From Mesorhizobium sophorae (GTDB taxonomy: Bacteria; Pseudomonadota; Alphaproteobacteria; Rhizobiales; Rhizobiaceae), in NCBI RefSeq assembly GCF_002270415.1, contig NZ_NNRI01000007.1:124001-188000 (forward strand): a stretch of 64,000 bases of DNA, given 5' to 3'. Both the position numbers and the translations under genes were made by a program. The notes beneath the pieces were generated by a model that ran no database searches, was not told the DNA's origin, and worked only from the letters and a program-made list of their open reading frames with translations. How positions within the stretch are numbered: the first letter of the stretch is position 1; every line of letters starts with the position of its first letter. Shown one piece after another: positions 36,643 through 45,419 of the stretch.

Positions 36643-37718
36643 GCGTGCTCGACAGGCTCGGCCAGAAACTGCTGTTCACATTCGATCCGGAAACCGCGCA
36701 TGGCATGTCGATCGCGGCGCTGCGATGCGGCCTGCCGGTCGGCGCGCGGGCAACGCACGATGCGCGGCTGAAGGTGACGGTCTGCGGCCTCGATTTCCCC
36801 AACCCGCTCGGCATGGCGGCCGGCTATGACAAGAACGCCGAGGTGCCCGATGCGCTGCTTGGGCTCGGCTTTGGCTTTGCCGAGGTCGGCACGGTCACCC
36901 CGCTGCCGCAGGCCGGCAACCCGAAACCGCGCATCTTCCGGCTGACGGCGGATGAGGCGGTGATCAACCGGCTGGGCTTCAACAATGAAGGCCACGCGGC
37001 CGCCGAAAAGCGCCTCACCGCCCGCAAGGGGCGCGGCGGCATCGTCGGCGTCAACATCGGCGCCAACAAAGACAGTGCCGACCGCATCGGCGACTATGAG
37101 CGGGGCGTCGCCCGCTTTGCGCCCTACGCCAGCTATCTGACGGTCAACATCTCCTCGCCCAACACGCCAGGGCTGCGCAACATGCAGGCGCGCGAGCAGC
37201 TCGGCGAGCTTTTGTCACGCGTCGTGGCCGCGCGCGCCGCCGCAACGGCGCAGCCGCCAGTCTTCCTCAAGATCGCGCCGGACCTGCTCGAGGCCGAGCT
37301 GAAAGACATCGCCGCCGAGGTGACCGAGAAGCGGATCGACGGTGTCATCGTCTCCAACACCACCATCTCCCGGCCAGGGCTGCGCAGCGGCGACGCCGCG
37401 CGCGAGACAGGCGGGCTCTCCGGCAGACCACTGTTCGAACGCTCGACCATCGTGCTGGCCAGGATGCGCAAACTGCTCGGGCCAGAGCTCGCCATCATCG
37501 GCGTTGGCGGCGTCGATTCGACCGACGCGGCGCTGGAAAAGATCCGAGCCGGAGCCGATCTCGTCCAGCTCTATACCAGCATGATCTATGCCGGCCCCGC
37601 ACTGCCGGGCCGGATCGTCGCCGGGATGGCACGCTTTGCCAAAACGGGGCGCTTCAGATCCATTCGCGATTTGCGCGACAGCCATCTCGATCAATGGGCG
37701 TCGAAACCGCTCAGCTGA
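36639..37718 (+). CDS. pyrD: Dihydroorotate dehydrogenase, quinone-dependent (class 2)
   Basis: A 359-residue FMN enzyme that oxidises dihydroorotate to orotate at the membrane with quinone, step four of pyrimidine synthesis. The amphipathic N-terminus (SVLDRLGQKLLFTFDPETAH) and NPLGMAAGYDKNAEV are class 2 marks; NISSPNTPGLRN contains the catalytic Ser; IIGVGGVDS binds the FMN phosphate. Its end overlaps the convergent MATE gene by 8 bp. Confidence 0.97.
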   Translation: MSVLDRLGQKLLFTFDPETAHGMSIAALRCGLPVGARATHDARLKVTVCGLDFPNPLGMAAGYDKNAEVPDALLGLGFGFAEVGTVTPLPQAGNPKPRIFRLTADEAVINRLGFNNEGHAAAEKRLTARKGRGGIVGVNIGANKDSADRIGDYERGVARFAPYASYLTVNISSPNTPGLRNMQAREQLGELLSRVVAARAAATAQPPVFLKIAPDLLEAELKDIAAEVTEKRIDGVIVSNTTISRPGLRSGDAARETGGLSGRPLFERSTIVLARMRKLLGPELAIIGVGGVDSTDAALEKIRAGADLVQLYTSMIYAGPALPGRIVAGMARFAKTGRFRSIRDLRDSHLDQWASKPLS

Positions 37719-39129
37719 ACGCCGTCCGCAGTCGCAGCCGCAAAATCGTCAGCAGGCTGAAGCCCCGCGCCAGCAAGAAGACGTGCAACGCCGCCCACAG
37801 GCCATGGTTGCCGAAGGCAGGCGCCAAGGTGAGCAACGCGACTACAAAGACCAGGAACGACAGCAGCATCATGTTGCGCATGTCACGCGACCAGGTCGCG
37901 CCGATGAAGACGCCATCCATCTGGAATGCCAGCACGCCGCTCAACGCGGTGAACGCTGCCCATGGCAGGTAGATATCGGCCACTGAACGGACCTCCACCG
38001 ACGTCGTCACGAGAGCAACCAGATTGGCGCCGGCCAGCAACAGCACCAGGGTCGTCGCGCCCGCCAGCCCGAACCCCCAAAACAAGGTGAGCCGCACGGC
38101 CTGCCGGAACGGTGTTGCCGCACGCGCGCCGACGGCACGGCCGGCCAGTTGTTCGGCGGCGGTGGCAAAGCCATCGAGGAAGTAGCCGGCAACGAGAAAG
38201 AAATTCATCAGGACGGCGTTGGCGGCCAGCGTCACCGTGCCGAACTGCGCACCCTGGCGGGTGAACAGTGCGAAGGCGGCCAGCAGCGAGAACGAACGGA
38301 TCATGATGTCGCGGTTGAGCGACAGCATGCGCAGGAAGGCGGCCATGTCGAGCAGGCGGTGGCGTGGCAAGGACGGCGCCACCCGGAACCGGCGAACCAC
38401 GATCGCCAGGCCGAGCAGCATGGCAAGGAACTCACCGGCGACGGTAGCCCAGGCGACGCCTGCCACGCCCCAGCCAAGCTTCAATCCAAGCAGGAAGCAG
38501 AGCGCGATGTTGATGCCGTTCAGCACCAATTGCAGCATCAGCCCGAGCCCGCCCTCGCCGCGCCCCAGGACATAGCCGAGGATGGCATAGTTGATCAGCG
38601 AGAAGGGGGCTGCGAGCATCCTGATGTGGATATAGACGGCCATTGCCTCGCTGACGCGCGGTTCGGCGCCCATGAACTTTTGCCCGGCGATGGCAACCAG
38701 CGGCGCAAGTGCGGCGAGCACGAAGCCGGCTACAACCGCGATCAGCACGGCGCGCCAGAAGACCGCCTGTTCCTCCAGTTCGTCGCCGCGCCCGAAGGCC
38801 TGGGCGACGAGGCCGGTGGTACCCGAGCGCAGGAAATTGAAGGTGGTGAAGACGACGTCGAAAACAAGTGCGCCTGCCGCCAGGCCGCCGAGCAAGGCGG
38901 CGTCGCCGAACTGGCCGACAACCGCAGTGTCGACCAGGCCAAGCATAGGTGTCGTCAGATAGGCAAGCGTCATCGGCACCGCGATGGCGAGCACGGACCG
39001 GTTGGTGACGACAAAGTATCTGGCGTCGGCTGAGGTTGCACCCTTGTCCAAAGGATTGCTGCCTTGCTGATTGCGGCTTGATCGAACAGCCGGTGTGCCC
39101 CATTTTGCCGGCATCGCGCAATCACCCAT
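37711..39129 (-). CDS. MATE-family efflux transporter (DinF-like)
   Basis: A 12-segment membrane transporter of up to 472 residues: IAVPMTLAYLTTPMLGLVDT opens helix 1 and FNFLRSGTTGLVAQAFGRGD is the conserved MATE loop. It would export cationic drugs or metabolites using an ion gradient. The start is uncertain: ATG 39129 gives a 43-residue polar leader and has only a weak RBS; ATG 39114 or a later start near the first helix is possible. Divergent from the HDAC-family gene with little room for promoters if 39129 is used. Confidence 0.85.
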   Translation of the reverse strand: MGDCAMPAKWGTPAVRSSRNQQGSNPLDKGATSADARYFVVTNRSVLAIAVPMTLAYLTTPMLGLVDTAVVGQFGDAALLGGLAAGALVFDVVFTTFNFLRSGTTGLVAQAFGRGDELEEQAVFWRAVLIAVVAGFVLAALAPLVAIAGQKFMGAEPRVSEAMAVYIHIRMLAAPFSLINYAILGYVLGRGEGGLGLMLQLVLNGINIALCFLLGLKLGWGVAGVAWATVAGEFLAMLLGLAIVVRRFRVAPSLPRHRLLDMAAFLRMLSLNRDIMIRSFSLLAAFALFTRQGAQFGTVTLAANAVLMNFFLVAGYFLDGFATAAEQLAGRAVGARAATPFRQAVRLTLFWGFGLAGATTLVLLLAGANLVALVTTSVEVRSVADIYLPWAAFTALSGVLAFQMDGVFIGATWSRDMRNMMLLSFLVFVVALLTLAPAFGNHGLWAALHVFLLARGFSLLTILRLRLRTAFS

Positions 39130-39183
39130 CCCGTGACGGCCAACCGAATCCCCGGTCTGGCGCGAGCCCGCCGGACCGAGTTC

Positions 39184-40089
39184 ATGCCCCTACAGATCGT
39201 CCACCATCCCGACTACGACGCCGGCTTCGCCGTCAATCATCGCTTTCCGATGAGCAAGTATCCGCTGCTGATGGACGCCTTGCGCGCACGCGGTCTGGCC
39301 GGGCCCGGCGCGCTCAACATCGCCGAACCGGCGCCGGCATCATGGCTGAAACTTGCCCACGCGGCGGAGTATGTCGACCAGGTCATCAACTGCTCGGTGC
39401 CTGAAAAAATCGAGCGCGAGATCGGTTTTCCGGTTGGCCCACGTGTCTCCTTGCGCGCACAGCTTGCCACCGGCGGCACGGTACTGGCGGCGCGGCTCGC
39501 CTTGCGCCACGGCATCGCCTGCAACACCGCCGGCGGCAGCCATCACGCGCGGCGCGCGCAAGGCGCCGGCTTCTGCACCTTCAACGATGTCGCTGTCGCC
39601 GCGCTGGTCCTGCTTGCCGAGGGCGCCGCACAAAACATCCTGGTCGTCGATCTCGACGTGCATCAAGGCGACGGCACGGCCGACATTCTCGCGGGCGATC
39701 CGCGCGTGTTCAGCTTTTCCATGCATGGCGACCGCAACTACCCTGCGCGCAAGATCGCCTCCGACCTCGATGTCGCGCTGTCCGACGGCACAGGTGACGC
39801 TGCCTATGTCGAAAGGCTCGCCGCCATCCTGCCGGAATTGTCGGCCCAAGCGCATTGGGACATCGTCTTCTACAATGCCGGCGTCGACGTCCATGCCGAG
39901 GACAGGCTTGGACGGCTGTCGCTATCGGATGACGGCCTGCGCGCCCGCGACGACATGGTGATCCGCCATTTTCGCACGCTGGGCATTCCCGTCTGCGGCG
40001 TCATCGGTGGCGGTTATTCAACCGATGTGGCAACGCTCGCCGCTCGCCACGCCATCCTGTTCGAGGTGGCGTCAAGCTATATCAGATAA
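39184..40089 (+). CDS. Histone deacetylase family protein (probable small-molecule deacetylase)
   Basis: A 301-residue class II-like HDAC superfamily hydrolase (PF00850). Zinc and active-site motifs are complete: TAGGSHHARRAQGAGFC, VVDLDVHQGDGTA and YNAGVDVHAED, plus GVIGGGY near the end. Bacterial members deacetylate polyamines or other acetylated amines. ATG 39184 is the start of conserved sequence; ATG 39133 would add 17 residues. Confidence 0.88.
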   Translation: MPLQIVHHPDYDAGFAVNHRFPMSKYPLLMDALRARGLAGPGALNIAEPAPASWLKLAHAAEYVDQVINCSVPEKIEREIGFPVGPRVSLRAQLATGGTVLAARLALRHGIACNTAGGSHHARRAQGAGFCTFNDVAVAALVLLAEGAAQNILVVDLDVHQGDGTADILAGDPRVFSFSMHGDRNYPARKIASDLDVALSDGTGDAAYVERLAAILPELSAQAHWDIVFYNAGVDVHAEDRLGRLSLSDDGLRARDDMVIRHFRTLGIPVCGVIGGGYSTDVATLAARHAILFEVASSYIR

Positions 40090-40098
40090 TCCTTTTAC

Positions 40099-40143
40099 GC
40101 ATGATCTTGTCCGAAAACCGGTTCCCACTTTTCAGGATCATGC
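40099..40143. repeat. Palindromic rhizobial intergenic repeat
   Basis: The element runs from GCATGATC (40099) through CCGAAAACCGG (40110-40120) to GGATCATGC (40135-40143). The ends are exact inverses (GCATGATC/GATCATGC) and the inner CGAAAA and TTTTC arms also pair. Near-identical palindromes occur many times in Mesorhizobium and Rhizobium genomes (from memory). It lies between convergent genes, where it can end transcription from both sides. Confidence 0.75.
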
Positions 40144-40144
40144 T

Positions 40145-40462
40145 CTACTTCCGGTAGCTGGCGATCCTGAGCAGGATGAAGGCAGGGACGACGATCGCCG
40201 CACCCAGCAGGATGTAGCCGAGAAAGCGATCGATGGCGTGGAAGCCGAGATTCCAGAGATCGGTAAAGAACTTCCGGATGCCATAGAACACGTCCATCGG
40301 CGACCAGCCGAAGGCATTCATGACCAGGCCGACGAGGAACGACACCACCAGCAGCTTCAGGATCACCCTGAGCGGCGAGTCGCCGAGAAAGCGCGTCAAT
40401 GCGGACAAGGCCCGTCGTCTCCCGATTGAGGTGCCCAGACTCGAGGGCGTCGGCCCAGACAT
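40145..40462 (-). CDS. Small membrane protein, DUF6460-like (105 aa)
   Basis: After a basic N-terminus there are hydrophobic segments VILKLLVVSFLVGLVMNAFG and YILLGAAIVVPAFILLRIA around an amphipathic stretch (FYGIRKFFTDLWNLGFHAID). This layout matches a Rhizobiales membrane protein family (DUF6460, from memory). Start ATG 40462; TTG 40486 is possible. Function unknown. Confidence 0.7.
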   Translation of the reverse strand: MSGPTPSSLGTSIGRRRALSALTRFLGDSPLRVILKLLVVSFLVGLVMNAFGWSPMDVFYGIRKFFTDLWNLGFHAIDRFLGYILLGAAIVVPAFILLRIASYRK

Positions 40463-40873
40463 ACGCACTTGGCTTCCCGGCTTCAAGCCGACAGGTTTGC
40501 CTGGATAGCCTAGGCCTTGGGCGAGACAGAGCGCGGCCCTGTCGTGCGAATGATACTGATCGAGCCCATGCCGGTTTGCTAAGAATCGGTAAACAGCACC
40601 TATCTAATTTGTTGAAAATAAACCGAAAAATCTTCATTTTTCGATTTCTCGCAATGTGCGTGCAATTTTCGCCTGCGAGATAATCCACGTCTTTCAGGCA
40701 GAGGTTGCGCGAAAGATCCGGTCACCCACCACGACTGCCTTGCGTCAGTTCCCGTGACCAGCGCGACCGTTCCCGGCGAGACAAGTGAGCGGCAGCGCGA
40801 CCGTCCCAATGGTCAGGCTCCCAAGAGATCAACCTGCGTATCGTCGGATGCGCGTGCGTGTTGGAGTAGTGCA
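40463..40873. other. Intergenic region with AT-rich hairpin
   Basis: About 410 bases. An AT-rich block at 40580-40660 contains a perfect hairpin: CGAAAAAT (40624-40631), loop CTTC, ATTTTTCG (40636-40643). The block could hold a promoter for the membrane protein on the minus strand or for the truncated outer-membrane gene on the plus strand. Two imperfect copies of GCAGCGCGACCGTCCC-like sequence lie at about 40760-40800. No gene seen. Confidence 0.5.
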
Positions 40874-41040
40874 ATGTCCCCCCAAGCAATGATGCTGCTG
40901 ACGGCAAGTGCGCTTGCCATGTGCCTGAACGGCTCGGCAATGGCTGCCGATCTTGCGCCGGCCTACAACGATCCTCCCGCCTTTCAGTGGAGCGGCGCCT
41001 ATGTCGGCGTACATGGCGGCACGGCATTCACTGGGATGCC
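40874..41040 (+). pseudogene. 5' fragment of an outer-membrane beta-barrel protein gene (Omp25/RopB type)
   Basis: ATG 40874 with GGAG eight bases upstream begins a signal peptide ending in GSAMAADLAP, followed by FQWSGAYVGVHGGTAF, the first beta strand of the Omp25/31 family of rhizobia and Brucella. After about 54 residues the homology stops near 41035-41040 and the frame runs on through unrelated sequence to 41206. A full member has about 200-280 residues. The rest of the barrel is missing, so this is a truncated remnant joined to a kinase fragment. Confidence 0.75.
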
Positions 41041-41402
41041 GAACCCGTTTCGAGCCCTCGCCCGACGAGGCCCATGTCGAGGTCAACGTTTTGCAAATCG
41101 AGGGGGCGCTCGCAAATCTCGTGCGCAATGCCATCGACCATGGCGGCGGCAGCGGCACGATCACCATAGCCATCGACGAGTCCGGCGGCGTCGAAGTGCG
41201 CGATGAAGGCCCGGGAATTCCGGCGGAAGAGCACGAGAATGTCTTCGAACCCTTCTACCGCTTGCACCCGCAGTCGCGCGGGGCGGGACTGGGTTTGAAC
41301 CTTGCCCGCCAGATCGCGTTGCTGCACAATGGCACCATTCGGATATTGACCGGGCCCTGGCGGGGCGCCCGCATTCGCATGGAACTGCAGGTTCGGCCGT
41401 GA
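41041..41402 (+). pseudogene. 3' fragment of a sensor histidine kinase gene (ATPase domain)
   Basis: In a different frame from the preceding fragment, about 118 residues encode the end of a kinase: N-box GALANLVRNAIDHGGG, G1 box VRDEGPGIPAEE, F box FEPFYRL and G2 box RGAGLGLNLARQIALLH, ending normally at 41402. Sensor, dimerisation and phosphorylation regions are absent and there is no start signal. This is the tail of a deleted or rearranged gene. Confidence 0.8.
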
Positions 41403-41475
41403 TTTTAGCGGCTGTTGGCAGAAGGGCAGGCCAACCAAAGGCTGTGGCCGCTGGTTTATCTGTTTTCTAACCAAT

Positions 41476-41503
41476 TCCCGCTATTGCAATTCCAATAGCG
41501 GGA
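41476..41503. promoter_or_regulatory. Perfect 11-bp inverted repeat before the glycosyltransferase gene
   Basis: TCCCGCTATTG (41476-41486), loop CAATTC, CAATAGCGGGA (41493-41503). The hairpin ends three bases before the ribosome site AAGGGG of the glycosyltransferase. No T-run follows, so it is more like an operator or an mRNA leader structure that could affect ribosome access than a terminator. Confidence 0.5.
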
Positions 41504-41517
41504 GCAAGGGGCTTTTG

Positions 41518-42540
41518 GTGGAGATGGAGAAAAACGCGCGAAGCGCCGTCATGTTGTCGGTGGTCGTCCCATGCTACAATGAGCTGGATGGGGTGGCCGA
41601 ACTTCATCGACGGGTGACGGATACATGCCTGGAACAGGGCTCCTCCTATGAGATCGTCCTTGTCATCGACGGCGCGACTGACGGCACGCGCGAGGCCATT
41701 TTCCAATTGGCCGAAAAGGACGACCATGTCGTCGCCATCGACCTTGCCCGCAACTACGGCCACCAGATCGCCTTGAGCGCTGGGCTCGAATTCTGCCGCG
41801 GCCAGCGCATTCTCATTCTCGACGCCGACCTGCAGGATCCGCCTGAGCTGCTCGGCGCCATGATGGCGAAGATGAATGAAGGCTTCGATGTCGTTTACGG
41901 CCAGCGGCAGAGCCGCGACGGGGAAAGCTGGTTCAAGCTCGCCTCCGCCTCGATGTTCTACCGCTTGCTCCGCCGCATGGTCGATGTCGAGATCGCTTCG
42001 AATTCAGGGGATTTCCGGTTGATGAGCCGCCGCGCGCTCGACCATCTGAACGCGATGCCCGAACGCTACAGGTTCATTCGCGGCATGGTGAGCTGGATCG
42101 GGCTGAAACAGGTGGCCTTCCCCTATGAAAGACACCGGCGCTTTGCCGGCACCACCCACTATCCCCTGAAGAAGATGGTTCTTCTGGCGGTCGACGCGAT
42201 GACCAGCTTTTCCATCGCGCCACTGAGGTTCGCCTCGCTGCTCGGAATGCTGTTCGGGCTTCTTGGGCTGGTTGTGCTCTGCTACACCCTCATCGAATGG
42301 TCGGTCGGAAACGTGTTGCCCGGCTGGACCAGCCTTGCCGCGATCGTGCTGATCCTGGGCAGCGTCCAGCTGATGGTGCTTGGTATTTTCGGCGAGTATC
42401 TCGGACGCATGTACATGGAGACAAAGCGGCGGCCGCTTTACTTCGTCAATGAGATCGTTTCGCGCAGCCGGGCTGTCAGCGACAAGGATCTGCCTGTCCA
42501 CCGCCTGCAGAAGATGGCAAAGAGGGCCGCACGTGCTTGA
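41518..42540 (+). CDS. Family 2 glycosyltransferase (GtrB/polyprenyl-phosphate sugar transferase type)
   Basis: A 340-residue enzyme: GT-A domain with VVPCYNELDGVAEL and metal-binding DADLQDPPEL, then two C-terminal membrane helices (LLGMLFGLLGLVVLCYTLIE; LAAIVLILGSVQLMVLGIFG). This is the GtrB/DPM1 layout, which loads a sugar from a nucleotide donor onto undecaprenyl phosphate on the inner face of the membrane. GTG 41518 is preferred because AAGGGG lies six bases upstream; ATG 41524 is in frame. First gene of a compact operon with overlapping ends. Confidence 0.88.
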   Translation: MEMEKNARSAVMLSVVVPCYNELDGVAELHRRVTDTCLEQGSSYEIVLVIDGATDGTREAIFQLAEKDDHVVAIDLARNYGHQIALSAGLEFCRGQRILILDADLQDPPELLGAMMAKMNEGFDVVYGQRQSRDGESWFKLASASMFYRLLRRMVDVEIASNSGDFRLMSRRALDHLNAMPERYRFIRGMVSWIGLKQVAFPYERHRRFAGTTHYPLKKMVLLAVDAMTSFSIAPLRFASLLGMLFGLLGLVVLCYTLIEWSVGNVLPGWTSLAAIVLILGSVQLMVLGIFGEYLGRMYMETKRRPLYFVNEIVSRSRAVSDKDLPVHRLQKMAKRAARA

Positions 42541-43234
42541 GGCGGAGTTCGACCAGTTTGCGCGGGAATACCAGGAACAGCATGCCGCGAGCATAAAGCT
42601 GAGCGGTGAAACGCCGGACTTCTTCGCCAGGTACAAGATCGACGACATCGCCGCGACGCTGCGGCGGGCCGGCGTGACACCGCGACGAATACTCGATTTC
42701 GGCGCCGGTGTCGGCAATTCGCTCGGCCATATGCGCAACGCCTTTCCCGACAGCGAGATCACCTTGCTCGATCCTTCGCGGGAATCGCTCGATATCGCCA
42801 GCAAGCGCTTTCCCGGCCAGGCTGCCTTCACGCATTTCGACGGCGAGACAATTCCCTTCGCCGACGGCAGCTTCGACTTGGCCTTCGCGGCTTGCGTCTT
42901 CCACCACATTCCCGAGGATCTGCAGATCGGACTGCTCGCGGAGATCGGCAGGGTGCTGGCCGAAGGCGGCAGCTTCTTTGTTTTCGAGCACAATCCGTGG
43001 AACCCGCTGACCACGCACGCGGTGCGAAATTGCGCCTTCGACGAGAATGCGGTCTTGATAAATGCGCGCGAGATGCGCAGGCGCATGGCCGCGGCGGGTC
43101 TAGCCAAAACCCGGATCGTCTATCGGATTTTCTTTCCCCGGCTGCTAGCGAGGCTGAGGCCATTCGAGCGTTTCCTCACCAAGATACCTGTCGGAGCCCA
43201 ATATTTTGCGCATGCGGTCAAACCTGCCATTTGA
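42533..43234 (+). CDS. Class I SAM-dependent methyltransferase
   Basis: A 233-residue methyltransferase: motif I ILDFGAGVGNSLGHM, then LLDPSRESLDIASKRFP, and post-motif FADGSFDLAFAACVFHHIPE. The start is GTG 42533 (AGAGGG upstream) and overlaps the glycosyltransferase by 8 bp. Its end overlaps the GtrA-like gene. Context points to methylation of a surface sugar, lipid-linked intermediate or its precursor; the substrate is not visible in the sequence. Confidence 0.85.
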   Translation: MLEAEFDQFAREYQEQHAASIKLSGETPDFFARYKIDDIAATLRRAGVTPRRILDFGAGVGNSLGHMRNAFPDSEITLLDPSRESLDIASKRFPGQAAFTHFDGETIPFADGSFDLAFAACVFHHIPEDLQIGLLAEIGRVLAEGGSFFVFEHNPWNPLTTHAVRNCAFDENAVLINAREMRRRMAAAGLAKTRIVYRIFFPRLLARLRPFERFLTKIPVGAQYFAHAVKPAI

Positions 43235-43688
43235 CTATCCGAGGATGCTGCGATTTGGCGCCGTGGGTCTGTTGAACACGGCGCTGGGATACGCGGTCAT
43301 TCTGACTGGGCTTGCGCTGGGTCTTGGCGACATCCTCGCCAACGCCACGGGCTATGCCGCCGGCCTAGTGCTCGGCTTCTTCCTCAACCGCCAATGGACC
43401 TTCACACGAGTCGATGGCTTCCGGTCAGGTACGCTGTTGCGGTATGGGGGGGTCTTCCTGGTCGCCTACAGCATCAATCTAGCAGTCGTGATCGCCGCCC
43501 GCTCAGCAGGCATCACCGAAAGCCCTCTGGTTCACCTCGCGGGAATCTGCGTCTATTCGATCGTCTTCTACTTCGGTTCGGCTCACTTCGTGTTTGTGGG
43601 GCGCGGAGGTCGCGGAGACGACAAAGCCGACCGGAACCTTCCGGTGACCGATGGGCCTCGGCGGATGCCGACCAGTCGAATTCCTTGA
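43212..43688 (+). CDS. GtrA-family membrane protein (lipid-linked sugar flippase)
   Basis: A 158-residue protein with four hydrophobic segments (PF04138): MLRFGAVGLLNTALGYAVIL, then AGLVLGFFLNRQWTFTR, typical of GtrA. Such proteins help move the polyprenyl-phosphate sugar made by the GtrB partner across the membrane. ATG 43212 is inside the methyltransferase gene (23-bp overlap). A polar tail of about 30 residues (GRGGRGDDKADRNLP) follows the last helix. Confidence 0.88.
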   Translation: MRSNLPFDYPRMLRFGAVGLLNTALGYAVILTGLALGLGDILANATGYAAGLVLGFFLNRQWTFTRVDGFRSGTLLRYGGVFLVAYSINLAVVIAARSAGITESPLVHLAGICVYSIVFYFGSAHFVFVGRGGRGDDKADRNLPVTDGPRRMPTSRIP

Positions 43689-43726
43689 ACCAAACTGTCA
43701 TCGCAAACGATCAAAGGCGGCGCACC

Positions 43727-45208
43727 ATGGACAACGCCCAGGCCAGTGTGGAGGCCGCAACGGATGACGAGCGGATCCGCCTGACATTCTGCCTGTTCAC
43801 GGCCTGTGTCGCGGCGGCGTTGATGGTTGCCTTTGCCAATTCCGTCCTGCAGGATCCCGACAGTTGGTGGCAGGTAAAGGTCGGGCTGGATTTCCTGGCA
43901 AACCGGACATTTCCGACGACCGACCCTTACTCCTACACTTTTGCCGGCCAGCCATGGATCGCCAAGGAGTGGCTGGGGCAGGTCCTGCTGGCTCTTGCCT
44001 ACCGGGCCGGAGGCTGGAACGGCGTGGTCACGCTGATCATCGCCACGATTTCCCTGACGGTTTTCCTGATGGGGTGGTTTCTGAGCACATGGCTGAAGCC
44101 GATCCTGGCGGTTACGGTGGCCTTTGTCGCGGCGGTCGCGATCGGCCCGATCTATACCGGGCGCCCACATATCTTCACCCTGCCGATCATCGTCATCTGG
44201 ACGGCGGTGCTCTTTCGTGCGGCAAGGGAAGAACGGGAGCCGCCCTGGTGGCTGCTTGTGCTGGTTGTGTTGTGGGCGAACCTGCACGCGACCTTCACGC
44301 TGGGCTTCGTCATCGCAGCTTTCGCCGGTCTTGATCTGCTGACGCGCACAGGTTTCTCGAAACCGACCCTCGTGGCGAAATGGATCGCATTCGGTCTGCT
44401 TTGTCCGCTGGTCAGCCTGATCCACCCCTACGGTGTCCACGCCATCCTGGCGACCTTCGCCGTGGCCTATGGCAATGAGGCGGTATCGTTGATCGTGGAA
44501 TGGCGACCGTTCAATGTGCAGGATTCACCTCTCCAGGAAGTTGTGATGCTGCTGGCGCTGTTCGGGCTGCTGGTGTCGCGGGTGCGAATTGGCTGGGCCA
44601 AGGCGTTGTTCATCGTCTTCACCTTGCATATCTTTCTCGCCCATCTGCGTTTCATGTATTTGTTTTTCCTCCTGGTCCCGTTGGTGACCGTGATGGAGGT
44701 CGCGCAGCAGTATCCCTCGCTGTCGGTCACCGCATGGCTGTCTGAAAAGCGCGACGGACTGGAAAATTTCGTCGCCAGGCGGTTCTACGCGATTTGCGGC
44801 GCGGCAGCTGTTTTTCTGATCGGCGCGGCTGCCGTGTTAGGTAGCGTCTATCAGGTCGCACCGAGCCCGAATACGTCGGCCAGCGGGGCGCTGGCATTCG
44901 CCGAAAGCCATCATCTGTCCGGCAACGTGCTGAATTCCTACAATTTCGGTGGCACGCTGATTTTCCACGGGATCAAGACCTATATCGACGGTCGGACGGA
45001 CCAGCTGTTCCTGGGCGGTTTCACAAAAGCCGATGACGAGACGGGACACAGCAACGGCAAGCCGCTCCTCGAAGCCCAGTTGAAGAAATACGCGATAGGC
45101 TGGGCGCTGGTTGCAGCCGACGACAATCGCATTCCCTTCTTCGACCAACTGGGCTGGAAGCGGGCCTATTCGGACGATCATGCGGTGATCTACCTGCCCG
45201 GCGCTTGA
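43727..45208 (+). CDS. Polytopic membrane protein, candidate GT-C-type glycosyltransferase
   Basis: A 493-residue protein with about ten hydrophobic segments and a C-terminal soluble domain of about 100 residues. The first periplasmic loop has acidic and aromatic residues (QDPDSWWQVKVGLDFLAN; FAGQPWIAKEWLGQVLL) as in GT-C transferases that use polyprenyl-linked sugars. It sits 38 bp after the GtrA-like gene in the place of the third, variable gene of gtr clusters. No known family member is clearly recognised, so the transferase role is inference. ATG 43727 lacks a strong RBS. Confidence 0.65.
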   Translation: MDNAQASVEAATDDERIRLTFCLFTACVAAALMVAFANSVLQDPDSWWQVKVGLDFLANRTFPTTDPYSYTFAGQPWIAKEWLGQVLLALAYRAGGWNGVVTLIIATISLTVFLMGWFLSTWLKPILAVTVAFVAAVAIGPIYTGRPHIFTLPIIVIWTAVLFRAAREEREPPWWLLVLVVLWANLHATFTLGFVIAAFAGLDLLTRTGFSKPTLVAKWIAFGLLCPLVSLIHPYGVHAILATFAVAYGNEAVSLIVEWRPFNVQDSPLQEVVMLLALFGLLVSRVRIGWAKALFIVFTLHIFLAHLRFMYLFFLLVPLVTVMEVAQQYPSLSVTAWLSEKRDGLENFVARRFYAICGAAAVFLIGAAAVLGSVYQVAPSPNTSASGALAFAESHHLSGNVLNSYNFGGTLIFHGIKTYIDGRTDQLFLGGFTKADDETGHSNGKPLLEAQLKKYAIGWALVAADDNRIPFFDQLGWKRAYSDDHAVIYLPGA

Positions 45209-45273
45209 ACCGCGGCGCCGGCGCGCACCAGCTTCGCCGGCATTCGAACTGGCATATGCCTTGACACTCATGT

Positions 45274-45298
45274 TGCGGTGCAGCAAAGTTGCACCGCA
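45274..45298. promoter_or_regulatory. 9-bp inverted repeat before the acyltransferase gene
   Basis: TGCGGTGCA (45274-45282), seven-base spacer, TGCACCGCA (45290-45298). A -35-like CTTGACA lies just upstream at 45260-45266, so the repeat would overlap the promoter spacer and -10 position, which suits a repressor operator. The protein that would bind it is unknown. Confidence 0.4.
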
Positions 45299-45419
45299 GA
45301 GGATAGGCATGTGGGACCGACGAGCCGGAATTTTTTGCACGAGCGGGACATCGCCGTATGAGCGGCGTCTTGAACTCGCGGAGCCAAAGCCTCCGGCCGC
45401 GGCGCGCGAGCCTGCCCGG

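Noticed and set aside
45250..45266. Sigma-54-like TGGCA...TTGA sequence before the acyltransferase gene
   Set aside because: The invariant GC of the -12 element is GA, and a sigma-70-type TTGACA overlaps it.
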